Positions 24,705 to 36,127 of a stretch of DNA of 64,000 bases are shown one piece after another (positions within the stretch are counted from its first letter, which is position 1; the number at the start of each line of letters is the position of its first letter). This DNA is from Polytrichum commune (taxonomy: Eukaryota; Streptophyta; Polytrichopsida; Polytrichales; Polytrichaceae). A program made the translations under genes and the position numbers. Under the pieces are notes generated by a model. The model had not been told where the DNA came from. It ran no database searches and saw only the letters and a list, made by a program, of their open reading frames with translations. The DNA is taken from NCBI GenBank assembly GCA_950295325.1, contig OX485805.1:50368758-50432757 (forward strand). The letters run 5' to 3'.

Positions 24705-25118
24705 ATGATGGGAGAGGAGAGAAACATGTTTGAGGGTCTAGGACGGGATGAGGAGATAGAGAATTTAAGGGATTCTCATATTCCATTCAATCCATCACCC
24801 GAACGTGAGAGAAATGGGAGAACTGCTAGAGATCGATTTCGTGATGAGTATGTTATGACCCCCTTCTCACAATCTACACAAGCATGGAAGTTGAGGACGG
24901 AGGAGGACCAACGACGATATGCGGACAAATTGGAGATCAATGCGGTGGAGAAGGACCTAACAAAATACGTAGGTGAAGATCCAAATGATGTGGTTGATTT
25001 GAGTGCGTATATGGAACAAAACCCTGGGAATGTGGATGTTGAGGACAATTCAATCGACATTGAAGAAGTCAAGGTAGCGGGAAATCTTCAAGGACTTTGT
25101 TTTTTCGTAAGAAGATGA
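24705..25118 (+). CDS. hypothetical protein (137 aa) inside the hAT element
   Basis: Not recognised. It is hydrophilic and acidic, with an arginine-rich patch (SPERERNGRTARDRFRDEY, about residues 29-47) and a helix-like charged middle (WKLRTEEDQRRYADKLEINA). No zinc finger, hAT dimerisation or DDE motif is visible. A better-composed continuation lies one frame over after 25095 (LPLNEWMKDRTISYVDLL), so the true product may be longer or frameshifted. It could be the tail of the lost transposase or captured host sequence. Confidence 0.35.
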   Translation: MMGEERNMFEGLGRDEEIENLRDSHIPFNPSPERERNGRTARDRFRDEYVMTPFSQSTQAWKLRTEEDQRRYADKLEINAVEKDLTKYVGEDPNDVVDLSAYMEQNPGNVDVEDNSIDIEEVKVAGNLQGLCFFVRR

Positions 25119-25259
25119 GAGGATTATCGCCTCATCGACTACCGTTGAATGAATGGATGAAAGACCGAACAATTAGCTATGTTGATTTACTTCGGCCGGA
25201 TCCTCTTCCACCAAGAACGGACCCTCGACAGAAGCCACGGAAGTCAAGTTGACGGAATG

Positions 25260-26100
25260 AAGTGGAATATTAGATTGTGCATGGTTTGTTCATGTATATG
25301 ATTTATAAAGGGCATTTGTACCGTTGTTGCAGTAATAAAGTTATTACTTGTATAATATATTGTACCAACTCTATAATTTTTTTTTTCAAAAAAATTTGAA
25401 ATTCAACCAACCGTTTATTATTGCATACTTCTATGACTTTGGATGAAGGATTTGAGTTTTTTTTTTTAACAAAAAATGATAGGCTTCACGGTCACGGAGA
25501 TTCAACCTACATTTTTGTGTCATGCACTGCAATATGTGAGAGGGTTTTTCTATACAAAACCTAATCATAAGTCATCTATGTACTAGTTTGAAGTTCTTCA
25601 TTTCATATGCAAATTTTCCAGTTGAAAACATCAATTGGAATGCAGTGATGTTTGTTTGGAGAAACATGAAGGATAGAAAAATTCATCCATTTCTTTGAAG
25701 GGTAAGTAGGTATTCATTTTTGAAAATTTGGATATTTTTATATATACTAATTCTTGTTCAATTGCTAACTTGACCTTCAATTATAATCTTTGACATTATG
25801 TTAAAAATTGTCTAAATTTTGTGGTTGATGAATTAATATATGCAGGTGAATCAAACACTTTAAGATTGATATTTTGATTGGATATTAGTAATTAGATTTC
25901 ATTATGTTTATATTCACATGTCATATATGACATAATGTAATTGATATTTATACCATTTATTATTGTAGAAAATTTTATAAACATGTTGATTTTAGAACCC
26001 GTCCAAAATGAATTTGACACGTCCAAAAGATTGAACCAAAAGATTGTGAGGACTTTCACCCTTAAATTCATTTGAATTTTAGCAACCTTTTATAGCTTAT
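25260..26100. other. AT-rich interior of the hAT element, no gene seen
   Basis: Low-complexity AT-rich sequence with homopolymer T runs. No open frame or motif recognised. Confidence 0.5.
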
Positions 26101-26122
26101 ATTCAACTCTTTAAAAAAGATT

Positions 26123-26184
26123 TGGTTAATCCTTGGCCTTCAAACGTGGTGAAGGGCTTAGCTAGGTTCAATTCCTGCCAAGGA
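26123..26184 (+). other. tRNA-like/Pol III promoter-like segment (possible SINE head)
   Basis: GGTTCAATTCC at 26165-26175 fits a B-box, with an A-box-like TGGTTAATCC at 26123-26132. A 7-bp stem TCCTTGG/CCAAGGA (26130-26136, 26178-26184) encloses an anticodon-arm-like stem-loop CTTCA-AACGTGG-TGAAG (26138-26154). A D-arm is missing and the enclosed length is only 55 nt, so it is not a functional tRNA. It could be a degenerate tRNA-derived SINE or coincidence. Confidence 0.25.
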
Positions 26185-26434
26185 TACCACTTAGTAGTCA
26201 AATTTTGAATTTAAAGCCTCCAATTTAAAGATATGAAGGATTTTAACCTACTAAAAATTAGTTTTGAAGGCAATTGACAGGTAACTTAAAAACTCAAAAG
26301 GTTTTCAACTTACAAAAATTTGATATTGTAGGATGCAACCTATGCCATGAGGGAAATAGCCTATGCCCTTTTAAAGAGGTAGGCAATTAACCTTAATAAC
26401 TTCAAAAACTTTTCGGACGTTGGTTTCGGGTGCG

Positions 26435-26510
26435 GACGGGGGGGGGGGGGGGGCTGGGAACGGGGCGGGAATGAGGCGGACCGGGGGCGGGAACGGGGGG
26501 GGACGGAGGC
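26435..26510 (+). repeat. G-rich tract with long poly-G run
   Basis: A run of about 18 G near 26439-26456 is followed by several GGGG/GGGCGGG blocks. It could form G-quadruplexes and is prone to sequencing error. Confidence 0.8.
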
Positions 26511-26654
26511 TAGTAATTTCTTCCCCACTTTACCTCTACTTTGCTGACATGTCATCACACGTGGACATCTTACATCCTACGTGTCCGAAATGGGGTAATG
26601 TAATTACACACAGAATTTGGTAAAATTCAAGTCCGTCAGGATAAAGACAGCATC

Positions 26655-26688
26655 CGGCATAATGTCGTGACGGCACGACATTATGCCG
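26655..26688. repeat. right subterminal hairpin of the hAT element
   Basis: CGGCATAATGTCGTG (26655-26669) pairs perfectly over 15 bp with CACGACATTATGCCG (26674-26688), loop ACGG. It lies 36 bp from the element's right end. Confidence 0.8.
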
Positions 26689-26724
26689 AGATTAGCCTCC
26701 GTCACGACACAATAAACAACCCTG

Positions 26725-27567
26725 CCAGCAGCTAGGAGCTGGGATTCAGTTCGGGAGAAGGGCTGATTCGGCCATCCAGCAGCTAGGAGCTGGGATTCAG
26801 TTCGGGAGAAGGGCTGATTCGGCCATCCAACAGCTAGGAGCTGGGATTCAGTTTGGGAGAAGGGCTGATTCGGCCATCCAACAGCTAGGAGCTGGGATTC
26901 AGTTCGGGATAAGGGTTGATTCGGCCATCCAACAGCTAGGAGTTGGGATTCAGTTCGGGAGAAGGGCTGATTCGGCCATCAGTACCTAGGAGCTAGGATT
27001 CAGTTTTGGAGAAGGGCTAGTTCGGCCATCCAACAGCTAGGAGCTAGGATTCAGTTTCGGAGAAGGGCTGGTTCGGCCATCCAACAGCTAGGAACTGGGA
27101 TTCAATTTCGGAGAAGGGTTGGTTCAGCCATCTAGCAACTAGGAGCTGGGATTTAGTTCGGAGAAGGGTTGATTATACACTAGTGCCATGGTTGAAGTAA
27201 GGTGGGATGGTAGTGGCATCCACCTTGCAACACAATGTAGGCTAGTTAGTTAGGAGTAGTAAATGGGGTTAGCCTAATTAATTAGTTGATAAGTAAGTAG
27301 CAAGACCACAACATGCTAGGTGGTGGCATAATTTAAGTGTTAATTAGATGTGTGGGTTTTACGATTTGGTGTATTACGGGGTGACATTAGAGAATAGCGT
27401 TCTTCAACGCTTGTATCCTCGCTATGGAATAAATCGGTGTGTCAAAGTTGATGGGATATGTAATGGAGTTTAACGACATTGGGAAGAGGGAGTTATTTGA
27501 ACATGAATGTGATCCCCATTCCCTCACCCGGACTAGGACGCATAAGGGTGGGTGGTTTGGCCTCACA
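26725..27567 (+). repeat. 3' LTR, right part
   Basis: Resumes in the 51-bp minisatellite (26725-27170), then matches the 5' LTR tail, including the stem-loop AGCGTT/AACGCT (27396-27411). It ends GGCCTCACA before the TSD CACGT (27568-27572). Confidence 0.93.
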
Positions 27568-27572
27568 CACGT

Positions 27573-29305
27573 TCTACCTCAAATTACCATTGAATAATAT
27601 CAAGTTCACATTCCTCACATAATGCATAATCAAAAGATGAAATTAACACACAAACAACGCATAAATCAAACTCACCGAATTTCTAAGTTGATGAGAGTTG
27701 AAGGCGTCTTGGAAACAATGGGAAGAGAAACTATTCGTTTTGGAGGAAGCAACACTCTAGTTAAGGATGTGTTGTGTTGGATGGATGAATACCCTAATGT
27801 GAACAGGTATTGAACTTGCATTTGTCAAGTATTGGATAGGGCAAAGAATCTAGATTACGACCTAACTTCAAATCTTCTTCCAACCTTCTTCTCCTCTTCC
27901 TCCGATCTCCAAAACATTGAGGAATCTTCTATTGTGGGTGCACATTAATTATCAATTCACAATATATCTTTGGAATCCAAAGAAACAAATCATAGTACCT
28001 CCCTCAAATTTTGCTCATTTTTCGTACACTAGCAATCTATAATTTAGAGCTTCCCATACTCTTTCTAGGGACATCAAGACCGCCTATGAAGACTTTGCGA
28101 TTTGGCCACATTGATCATGCCAAGATCAATTACATATACCTTCAAGAACGTTTGTATGTCGATTTTAATGTTGTCTCTCTTGATTCTTGAACTTAAGAAA
28201 TAAGTTTATGCTCTTTGGATTCACATTCTCTATTTCTTTCAATTGATACTATACCCACAACTAATAGTAAATGAATGAAACATAGTGAATGGTTGAAGAT
28301 TCGATTGCACGATATTTTCATGTGTAAAGGTGTATATTGTGGACCACACTATAGGAATGGGAAGGGTAAGTCACACTATATATATGCCCGCACTATCTAC
28401 CATAATCAGTGTGAACTACATATGAAATGTGATGCGGGTTCCCAAGAGAATGAGAAGCTTATTCCCAAGGACTATGTTGCAATAAAATAAGATAAGATAA
28501 ACATCAAAGTTATGTTTATCTTGATGTGAACTAACATAATTCAGTTGCTAAGAGCCGCCATTCCATTCTAATAATATCAGTGAGAGTGCTTCACCTGAGT
28601 TTATCATGTTGAACCTACTAGTAAGAGAGAATAGAGCAGGGTATAGTTCAGAACACTATTTGACTTATTCCCAACCCTACCCAACCTGCAACAATTGTTG
28701 AATGATGTTGTGGAATGGATGATCATTCTCACTTACTCTTATCATGCTCTACCAAACTTTAATGTAAGGATTCTTCCACCCTTTTGGGAGATGGAATGTG
28801 ATGTGGGTCAAGAGAATGATAGAAAGAAAAAGAAAAAGGAATGTTATGGTTTTCTCCACTGACATGCGATGTTCATTCACGGCCTTCCTCTCATTTCCGC
28901 CAAGAGAATGATAAGCTGCTTTCAAGGACTCGGCGACACCTTTGAATTCCTCCCTTGACACACTCAGTCGATCTCAGGAAAATGCAATTTAGGGCCTACA
29001 TTTATATTGAATTTTAAAAACAACAAAGAATTTCTCCTGTAGAATTGTCATTGTCTTCATTGGATAAAGACCTCCTGATATCAAGCCATTCCTTTGATGA
29101 AAATTCCTTGGAAATGTATTCATTCTAGTTCACATACATGTTTTTAGATAATATTCTAACTTTTTCAGTCGGGATTGAGACCCATTCAAGATCTGACTAG
29201 GCCCTTGTTCCTACAGGAGGTAAAAAATTGGAATCAACTAAATGAATGATTAAAATTAGCACATTATCTTAAGTTCAACTTCAAACCGATAGAGGCCCTC
29301 TCAAA
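27573..29305. other. intergenic, no gene recognised
   Basis: Several short frames exist, for example 28275-28490 with two Cys and several His, but none shows a known motif. No transposon ends seen. Confidence 0.45.
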
Positions 29306-29309
29306 TGGT

Positions 29310-29635
29310 AACTAGAAAAATTTATAACCTCTATGCTAATGAGGATTATTTTCCATGGTTCTAACTTCCAAAGTTAATTACATGCTCTATTGACGATCTC
29401 ACTTTGGGAATGAAATCCTAGTCAATCGTTTATTTATTAAGTGGAAGTGAACATATATATTGGATTTTGGGCCTTGAAGGTGAGGTGCACTCAATATGGG
29501 TTTTGTGAACAAGACAACCTTCAAGAATGCAAGAGGAACTTTTTTTTCAAAACAGATGGGGCACGCAATAATTTTCGATAGGGTCTTAATTTTATTTTTG
29601 GGGGTTGCCCAAGGGTCACATGCCCCAACGTTAGT
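29310..29635 (+). repeat. dispersed repeat R1, copy b
   Basis: Contains cactttgggaatgaaatcct, aagtggaagtgaacatata, tattggattttgggccttga and ttcaagaatgcaag in the same order and strand as copies a, c and d. Confidence 0.85.
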
Positions 29636-29639
29636 GTTG

Positions 29640-30647
29640 CAATTTCTATTCTAGAGGTCGGAGGTGGCATTATAAAATACATTTTGAAATATTTCAAAAC
29701 ATTTTTAATGTATTTTTTTAATTGAAAATCATCGAAGACATCAATCCATGAGGTCCTTTATGGCACGTCATTGTCAAAAACATTCCCCTCTTCCAAGATG
29801 AGTTCTTTGAGCTGCTCTCTGCCCAAGTATTGATCCAAGACTGCTCTTGGATTGTCCCCGATGCGAAATTTGTCTTGTTCAACGTCGCCGTCATCAACAT
29901 CACTCTCATCATTCTTTGTCCAAGGTTCAAGGCTCAAACACCGCCGGCGAGTTTGAATGTACTAGTGCTATATGATAATATGGAACAATTGGCAAATTTC
30001 CATGCCTATATTTGCCCTACTGGCCTAGACTGACCATAGTAGTGAATTTATAATTGAAAACATTAAAATGCCTCAAAGTTTGCCGAGTATTTTAAAATGT
30101 ATATTTTTAAATAGATTAAAAATAGATGCACCCTTACCCGGTCTTGATTCAATCTTCAACCCATCCTCTAAAAGTTCATTGGGGAGGGTTTGATGTCCCC
30201 TTTTCTAAGCAACCTCAATCACAACTATAGATTTCTTTTTGTGTCAATGGTGTATGTTCATGCAATATGAAATACCAATAGTAGAGAAGCTTTTGAAACA
30301 AATTCAGAGAGGAATAGAATTTTCAAAGCGCAAATCACTCCAACTCAATCACTTGAGTTATTCATGATCAAGAAGGCATACACTAATCATAAAATTTAGA
30401 TAGTGAGAATGTTAGACTAGAATATATATATATATCAAGTTGATCAGGAATTGATAATGTCGAGAAAGGGTCTCCATGACATCATCATCAAATGAGAGGA
30501 AAATTATATTTTAAATTCTTGTGGGCGAGGCATATTTTACGAGGTCCTCGCCATGAAAGATCCCAAGTAGGGCAATTCTCTTACAAAATGCAAGGGTGCT
30601 TGGCATTAAACCATGGGATACAATGGGTTTGGTGTATCTTATATCCT
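29640..30647. other. no recognisable gene
   Basis: AT-rich DNA. Short frames at 29718-29930 (minus) and 30492-30773 (plus) have no recognisable content, and the latter runs across the TIR of the next element. Confidence 0.45.
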
Positions 30648-30651
30648 ATTA

Positions 30652-31404
30652 GGGGCCATTCACGATCAGGGTACTACTTTCGGGACAAAGGACTTAAGGA
30701 CTTTGTTGCATTAATCTTGGTTTTTATCATGATTTACTATTATTTGATCAATAAATTTTACATAAACAAGTAGATAGTTCACAAGCTTTATCAAGAAAGA
30801 TTTTTATTATTATTTAACAATCACCCTAAACCCTAAACCCTAGGCCACATCAGTGGTATTTTTTTGCTATTTAGGTGTGCATTGGTGGTCAATTATTTCC
30901 TGTTATGTATCTTGGTACCTTGGTAAAAGTGTCATGTGTCCATTCATATAAATTTTTTTGTCCAATTCTAATACTAGACGTTCCTTTTACGTGTGGCCGT
31001 GAGTATATGTATATTTGGACATGTTTGGTGCCACATGTAAAGTTGGGCAATTGCTATTCAATACATATTTGGTTCTATTGGTACACACTTGAACGATGAG
31101 TGTGAGGAAAAAAATTGGGATTGTTTCAATTGATTCTTGTTGTCCTTTTCATTCCTTGATCCTAAGGTGAACAATTAAGACAACACTCCTGAATGTCCTT
31201 TAAGGAATCAAAAGGATATCTTAGATGACCCTATTCCTTCTAAATTAACTTTGTCAGTGTACTCGATATGGAGTATGAAATGTAGGTATGATCCAAAATA
31301 TGTTTCACAATACAAATCTAAGCATACCAAGCATGTGAAGTTATCCAAAAAAGTCCGTTTTCCGTTAGACGGCCAAAAGTAGTACCCTAACCGTGAATGG
31401 CCCC
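30652..31404. mobile_element. TIR element (MITE-like), 753 bp
   Basis: The left end GGGGCCATTCACGATCAGGG continues TACTACTTT. The right end, read on the opposite strand, is GGGGCCATTCACGGTTAGGG continuing TACTACTTT: 27 of 29 bases match. ATTA precedes and follows (30648-30651, 31405-31408). No transposase frame inside. The superfamily is unassigned. A 4-bp duplication is unusual, and ATTA may be chance. Confidence 0.8.
30824..30842 (+). repeat. interstitial telomere-like repeat inside the TIR element
   Basis: CCCTAAACCCTAAACCCTA, about 2.7 units of the plant telomere motif. Confidence 0.9.
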
Positions 31405-31408
31405 ATTA

Positions 31409-31506
31409 TACAAAAATAGAAACACCAAAAAGTTGCCTTCAAGTTTTGTTGCAAAAAGTAGAAGAGTTTGTCAAACATTTTATACTTGCTAAGTCTAGTC
31501 AAGCAT

Positions 31507-31538
<32 letters not shown>

Positions 31539-32100
31539 GTTTTAGCCCAACCATGGTCCTTGGCCTTAAATTCACTTTGAAAGTGGCTTCAAACCCTTTC
31601 ATAATATGCCTTCCAGTAAAGTGAAGAAAGCGTGCATTCTTGATTTTGTGTAAAAATGACCTTTTCATGATTTTAATATAAGCCCCTAATTAGTTGCCCA
31701 TTTTTTCTTCTCTACACTTAATTTTAATAAAATAAAATACTATAATTAATTTTTAATACCATTTTATCATACTAGAACAAAATTAACTTTACTTGAAACT
31801 CATGTTTTTGAATTCCTCTAGAGAACAGTTACAACAGTTTCTTGCACTAAAAAAAATTACATAACTTAGCATTTTGCTTGGAGGGAGCACTTCCTCTTAG
31901 AATTTGTGTTAATTCTTATAAACTCAGGGTTTAGGACCAAACCCATGGGTTCATCTACTTTACTTCACAAATAGCTTTAATAAGTACATATTGATTATGA
32001 GAATGTTCACCATGTGAGCATCAAGCCCCCCTAACAGTTTTTTTTATTTAAAATTTTTTTTTTGGCACAAATTGAAAAATCAATTGCAAGAATGGACCAA
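31409..32100. other. AT-rich intergenic, no gene seen
   Basis: Contains a TA microsatellite at about 31506-31538. No coding content recognised. Confidence 0.5.
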
Positions 32101-32201
32101 GATACAACCACCTCGGGCAAACCAACACAAAATGAGGGGAAATCAAGAAATAATTATCATCTAGGGCTCAACCTTCCACGTGACCACCAAGTTACTCCGG
32201 G

Positions 32202-32674
32202 TCACAATAAGACCTTTGATCCCCAAGTTGAATTGAATTCATTAAAGACATATTGGTGGGCAATGTTTGGGGCCTTTTCCAAATTTGAGAGAGTCCATTT
32301 CCACTCAATCCTACATAATCTTATAAGGTGTCCCAAATGGCTTGACGTGTTTTTCTCAGTGGACCATTGCAAATCATTAAACACCAGATCATTTTGTTGG
32401 CGCCAGATAATCCACGGAAGACCACTCCTCAAGAAGATTAGATGCCACTGAACCATTTAAGGGCCTTGCACAAAGGTCAATCAAACATGCATTGCATCAT
32501 AGAAAAGGATTTCCGTTGGCCGAGATTCCCTCGTTTGGCAAAGAATTGCCACATGATGTTGGTAGCATACCGCCACCCTTGGTGAGCGAGTGGACAGTTG
32601 TAGAATGTATGTTCCACTAATTCAACTAATTGTGGGATGCAGTGAATGCAATTATTGTCAATCTCCATTGCCAT
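32202..32674 (-). pseudogene. L1-type LINE 3' remnant (zf-RVT region)
   Basis: Minus-strand frames read CIHCIPQLVELVEHTFYNC, the C-x2-C...H-x4-C zinc motif found after the reverse transcriptase of plant L1 elements. This is followed by APLAHQGWRYA-like text. After a frame change comes LPWIIWRQQNDLVFND, the usual W-W-x-R-N-D-x-x-F block. The RT and endonuclease are absent and the frames are broken. An adjacent plus-strand frame (32062-32451) is its shadow. Confidence 0.7.
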
Positions 32675-32989
32675 GCATTAACCGCCACAACCATATGGAT
32701 GACCAACCAAAGAAAGGCAACCTCTTTTTGTGCCTTAGCTTTGTGCCATATGATATTTCACTTAGAGGAAGTGGAAGGGGGAATTTCATTCCGCCACTTA
32801 TGCAGAATAGGCTTCTTAAGGGCACTTGCTTAATGATCCATTTCCTCCCCTCTTTGGCTGAAGAAGAAAATTAGTAATTTAAATTTTTTAAAAATAAAAA
32901 ACCATTGGCCACCACCAGCGAGCATGGTCAAAGAAAAGTTGACCAAGTTTCCCACAAAATAAATTGAATTGGGTTTGACTGCTTCCTCT

Positions 32990-34120
32990 TGTAAGGCTAT
33001 CCACCCTAACGGTGCCATTCATCCTTCCTTTCCCTCACTCTCTCCTCCGCTGCAGCTCATTTTCCCTCTACTCTCTCTGCACTCTTCTCCCCTCCACAAC
33101 TTTTGACCGCCCTCCCTTGCCACACTTAATCACCTCTGTTCCTTTCTCTCTGTTCCTTCTCCTCCTGACCCCTCACCCACTAACTCTCCCCTGCCACACT
33201 TGATCTCCACTCCCTCCCTCCCTTCTAATCTTGCCTGATTGGTCCTCCTGATCCATGTGAACTTGCCTCAGCGCTTTGCCACTCCTCTTCCACCCTTCTT
33301 TGTATGCCTTCCTAGTTCTAATCTCACTTTCTTCAATCAGACTCACACTACGATCTCACTAATTCTAATCAATATTTGATAATTCTCATCTGCGATTTAA
33401 TAACTCTTGTTGTGGCCGTTTTTGTTTCCCTAATATAGTCTCTCATAGTTGCCACACTAACTTTCCCTTGCCAAACCTAATCTCCAATACCTCCCCTCTG
33501 ATCTTGTGTGCATGTTCTCCTCCCTCCAAGCTCGCCTCACCGCTACTCTTCTCCTCCTCCTTCTCCGCACTTCTCCATATGCCTTTCTAGCTCTAATCTC
33601 ACTCTCTTCGATGAAACTCACATTGCGATCTCAGTTACTTTGATCATTGTTTGATAACTTCGATATGCGATTTGACAACTCTTGATGCGGTCGTCTCCGA
33701 CTCCCTAATCTAGTTTCTCTTAGTATGGTCCGGCCGTCCTCCACCCTTGATCTCCACTACAGTCTCCACCACCACCCTTGTCTAATCTCACTGTGATTCC
33801 ATCCTTGATCTAACTTTGACTCCCTAATCTAGTCTATCCCTAATATGGTCTAGCACTTTCCTTATTGCACCTCACCTTTTTTTTCTAATTCTCTCAAACC
33901 CAATGTGATTTTGCTTCTTAGTGATTTTCCAAAGTCATCTTACATTCTTTTTCTTGCTTTGGCCACTCTTGCCATTGCTAGTGCCTCACTTGATCCGATC
34001 TGGATCTACTCACTTTCCCTATTCTAACCATTCACCTCCTTTGTCTAGCTCTTAGTCCGATCTAGACTACCTTCCATTTCAAGACTTTCACCTACATATA
34101 TTCTCTCATTCTCATCCCAC
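32990..34120 (+). repeat. pyrimidine-rich tract with diverged internal duplication
   Basis: Dominated by C and T on the plus strand. The segment around 33300-33430 (ctaatctcactttcttca, then gataattctcatctgcgattt) recurs around 33590-33690 in diverged form, a period of about 285 bp. No product recognised. It may be old LTR or 5' UTR sequence of a retroelement. Confidence 0.5.
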
Positions 34121-34751
34121 ATTGCATCTCTTCTTGTCAACACCAATCCCTACATCGCCTGCTCTACTCTCTGATTTAACATATCTATTTTGGTTCCTCT
34201 TAATCTCCTTGTTCCTTGGAGCCATTCTAAACCTAACACTGCAAAGCATACCCATACCTTATTGCATAGATCCTTTGGTTGCGCCTCTAATCCTTCAACA
34301 TTCCTTTTGTCATTGCTCCAGATTGTTTAGATTTGCTTTTGTGTCAATTTGCAAAAATTTGTATATCGTTGTGCACCTTGTATGTCATTCACATTTGACT
34401 TAGGTGTTGTGCCCAAGAGGTTGATCCAAACTCTACACACCAATGTGCACATTTTCGGAGAATCCTTGGGAACAATTAGGAATCCGAGCCGGCCTCTGGT
34501 TGCGATGTGCACTAGACCTTTGCCGGTTGCTCAAGCCATCCCCTCCCCATTCCCTATTGATTAGATTTACCGACATGAATGTGTCACCCCCCAACGTATT
34601 TGGGTAGTCTACCAATAAAACTTTGAACCCTTATAACTTTTGCATACGAAATCCAAAGAAGGCATGCTTTGTAAATTGGATTCCCCCTTCATGTGGAGGC
34701 CACACACGTTCAAAAACGTCGGGTTTCAAAACGGATTTTGGTAAGCCAAGG
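34121..34751. other. no recognisable gene
   Basis: Short frames only. The hydrophobic frame 34122-34403 follows from T-rich composition. Confidence 0.45.
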
Positions 34752-34990
34752 TAAGAGTATTCTAGCCTTGACATGTGTTTACCTTGAGGAGGTTGGTTTC
34801 AAGGTTGGCCCTCTTTTGTTGGGAAGAATCGTATGTTTTCAACTTTGATCCAAGCCAATGTTTTTGCAAGGCTTAAAACCTTTGTTTCCTATCATAGTTG
34901 AAAAACGGACATTTTTAACCAAAATAAAGGCACCAACCTTGAAACCAAGCTCCTCAAAGTTAAACACATGTTAAGGCTAGAATACACTTG
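34752..34990. repeat. foldback inverted repeat, arms about 58 bp
   Basis: 34752-34809 (gtattctagccttgacatgtg, then gttggtttcaaggttgg) matches the reverse complement of 34932-34990 with a few mismatches. Weaker complementarity continues inward (gttttcaact/agttgaaaac-like) and outward (cttcatgtggaggcc near 34688 with a ggtccacatgagg word near 35108). Transcription across it would give a long hairpin. Confidence 0.85.
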
Positions 34991-36122
34991 TAGTTAAGGT
35001 TTTTGCTAGGGCTCAAACTAACCCAAAGAAAACAACCCAAATGAGCTACTCCCAAATATTTGGGTTTGTTTTGTGTAAATTTAGATGAAGTCCGTCACCC
35101 TCAAAGTTGGAGGGTCCACATGAGGTCATTTTGGGAGATTTCCCATTTTTCATGGAGCAAGCAACTTGTGCACTGAGCTTTTTCCAAATACATGTGTTTA
35201 GGTTTTGCACAATTGTCACCTTGTCCTAAGGAAGAAAAAAAACACACCCAATTTCGGCATCATATCTAAAAGATATTGGCTCCTATATTCGAGTAACACA
35301 TGAAACCGCCCCCCAAAACCAATGTAACAAAAATTTCTACATGCTTGAAGTATAAGGTATTTATATGTTATTTTGTCCCACATGGTAGTGGGCACCACCC
35401 TACACCAGTAGATACCTCTCCAGTAGATACCTTTCCATCCATGTAGATTGCCATTAGAATATTAGGTGGCAACCCCTTTCGGTTCGCACCACATTTCTAG
35501 TGGAACGTTGGTTATTTTTACCCCCCCCCCCCCGCCCCCGGTCCTCTTTGATTCCAAGAGTCAAAACTTGATGAGGTTGTTGTACATTGAGCCCCACATC
35601 TTTTAGTTCTCGTGCATTCAAATCATCTAATATAATTTGGAACGGGTGGACGCCCGCCGCGGGCGGGGTGGGGGTGGCATATCACTTCCTCTTAGATTAA
35701 GTATACACGTGCGATAACATAGTATTTTTTGGTGGGCTATTTACTTACTAGAATGGATTATAAGGCATGCTAATTTTCAAAATTATGGTAAATTGTTGTG
35801 ATTATTGGCACCCTATCAATAATTATAAATTGCTGAATGATTGATTTAATGGTACCCTATATTGCTTATATATAAGAAAAATTCCCATTTCCCCAAAGTC
35901 CTTAAAGTGTATAATAAACTATTAGTCTTGCAAGAAGAAATTTTCAGGCTCAAGATTTATGGTTTGAAATCACATTCAAGCCCAGTACAAAGCAACATAG
36001 TAGTATATTATTAACAAAAATGAATCGCATGTACATGTCATAAACAAAAGAAGGCAAGAAAAAAATGTTCATTAACAAAATTTAGGGGTTTCAATATTTT
36101 GACATAATTAGAGACCTTGGTG
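34991..36122. other. no recognisable gene; GC homopolymer patches
   Basis: AT-rich apart from a poly-C run at about 35521-35535 and a GC-rich self-complementary patch near 35645-35675 (cgcccgccgcgggcggg). No coding content recognised. Confidence 0.45.
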
Positions 36123-36127
36123 TCATG

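Larger units (their letters stand above)
22382..26724. mobile_element. hAT-type element, 4343 bp, non-autonomous
   Basis: An 8-bp target duplication CCAGCAGC flanks it (22374-22381 and 26725-26732), and removing it restores the LTR minisatellite. The ends are inverted: CATGGTTGTCTAT on the left and, on the opposite strand, CAGGGTTGTTTAT on the right, 11 of 13 matching. The 8-bp TSD and CA start are typical of hAT. Both ends carry subterminal hairpins and repeats of TCGTGACGG/CCGTCACGA. I recognise no hAT transposase domain inside. The interior holds two tandem arrays, an unknown ORF and a G-rich tract. Confidence 0.85.
14599..27567 (+). mobile_element. Ty3-type LTR retrotransposon, decayed, with nested hAT insertion
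   Basis: Bounded by TSD CACGT at 14594-14598 and 27568-27572. The 5' LTR is 14599-15991. The internal region with gag, protease, RNase H and integrase remnants is 15992-21909. The 3' LTR runs from 21910 to 27567 but is interrupted by 22382-26724. The order protease, (RT), RNase H, integrase is that of Ty3/Metaviridae. The reverse transcriptase is deleted and many stops are present, so it cannot be autonomous. The first two LTR bases read TA where the related solo LTRs have TG. Confidence 0.93.

Noticed and set aside
28275-28490. 71-aa frame with several Cys and His
   Set aside because: Cys/His spacing does not fit a zinc finger family that I can name, and no homologous copy is seen in the window.
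33012-34403. Short hydrophobic plus-strand frames in the pyrimidine-rich tract
   Set aside because: They arise from C/T-rich composition and show no signal or domain consistent with a gene.
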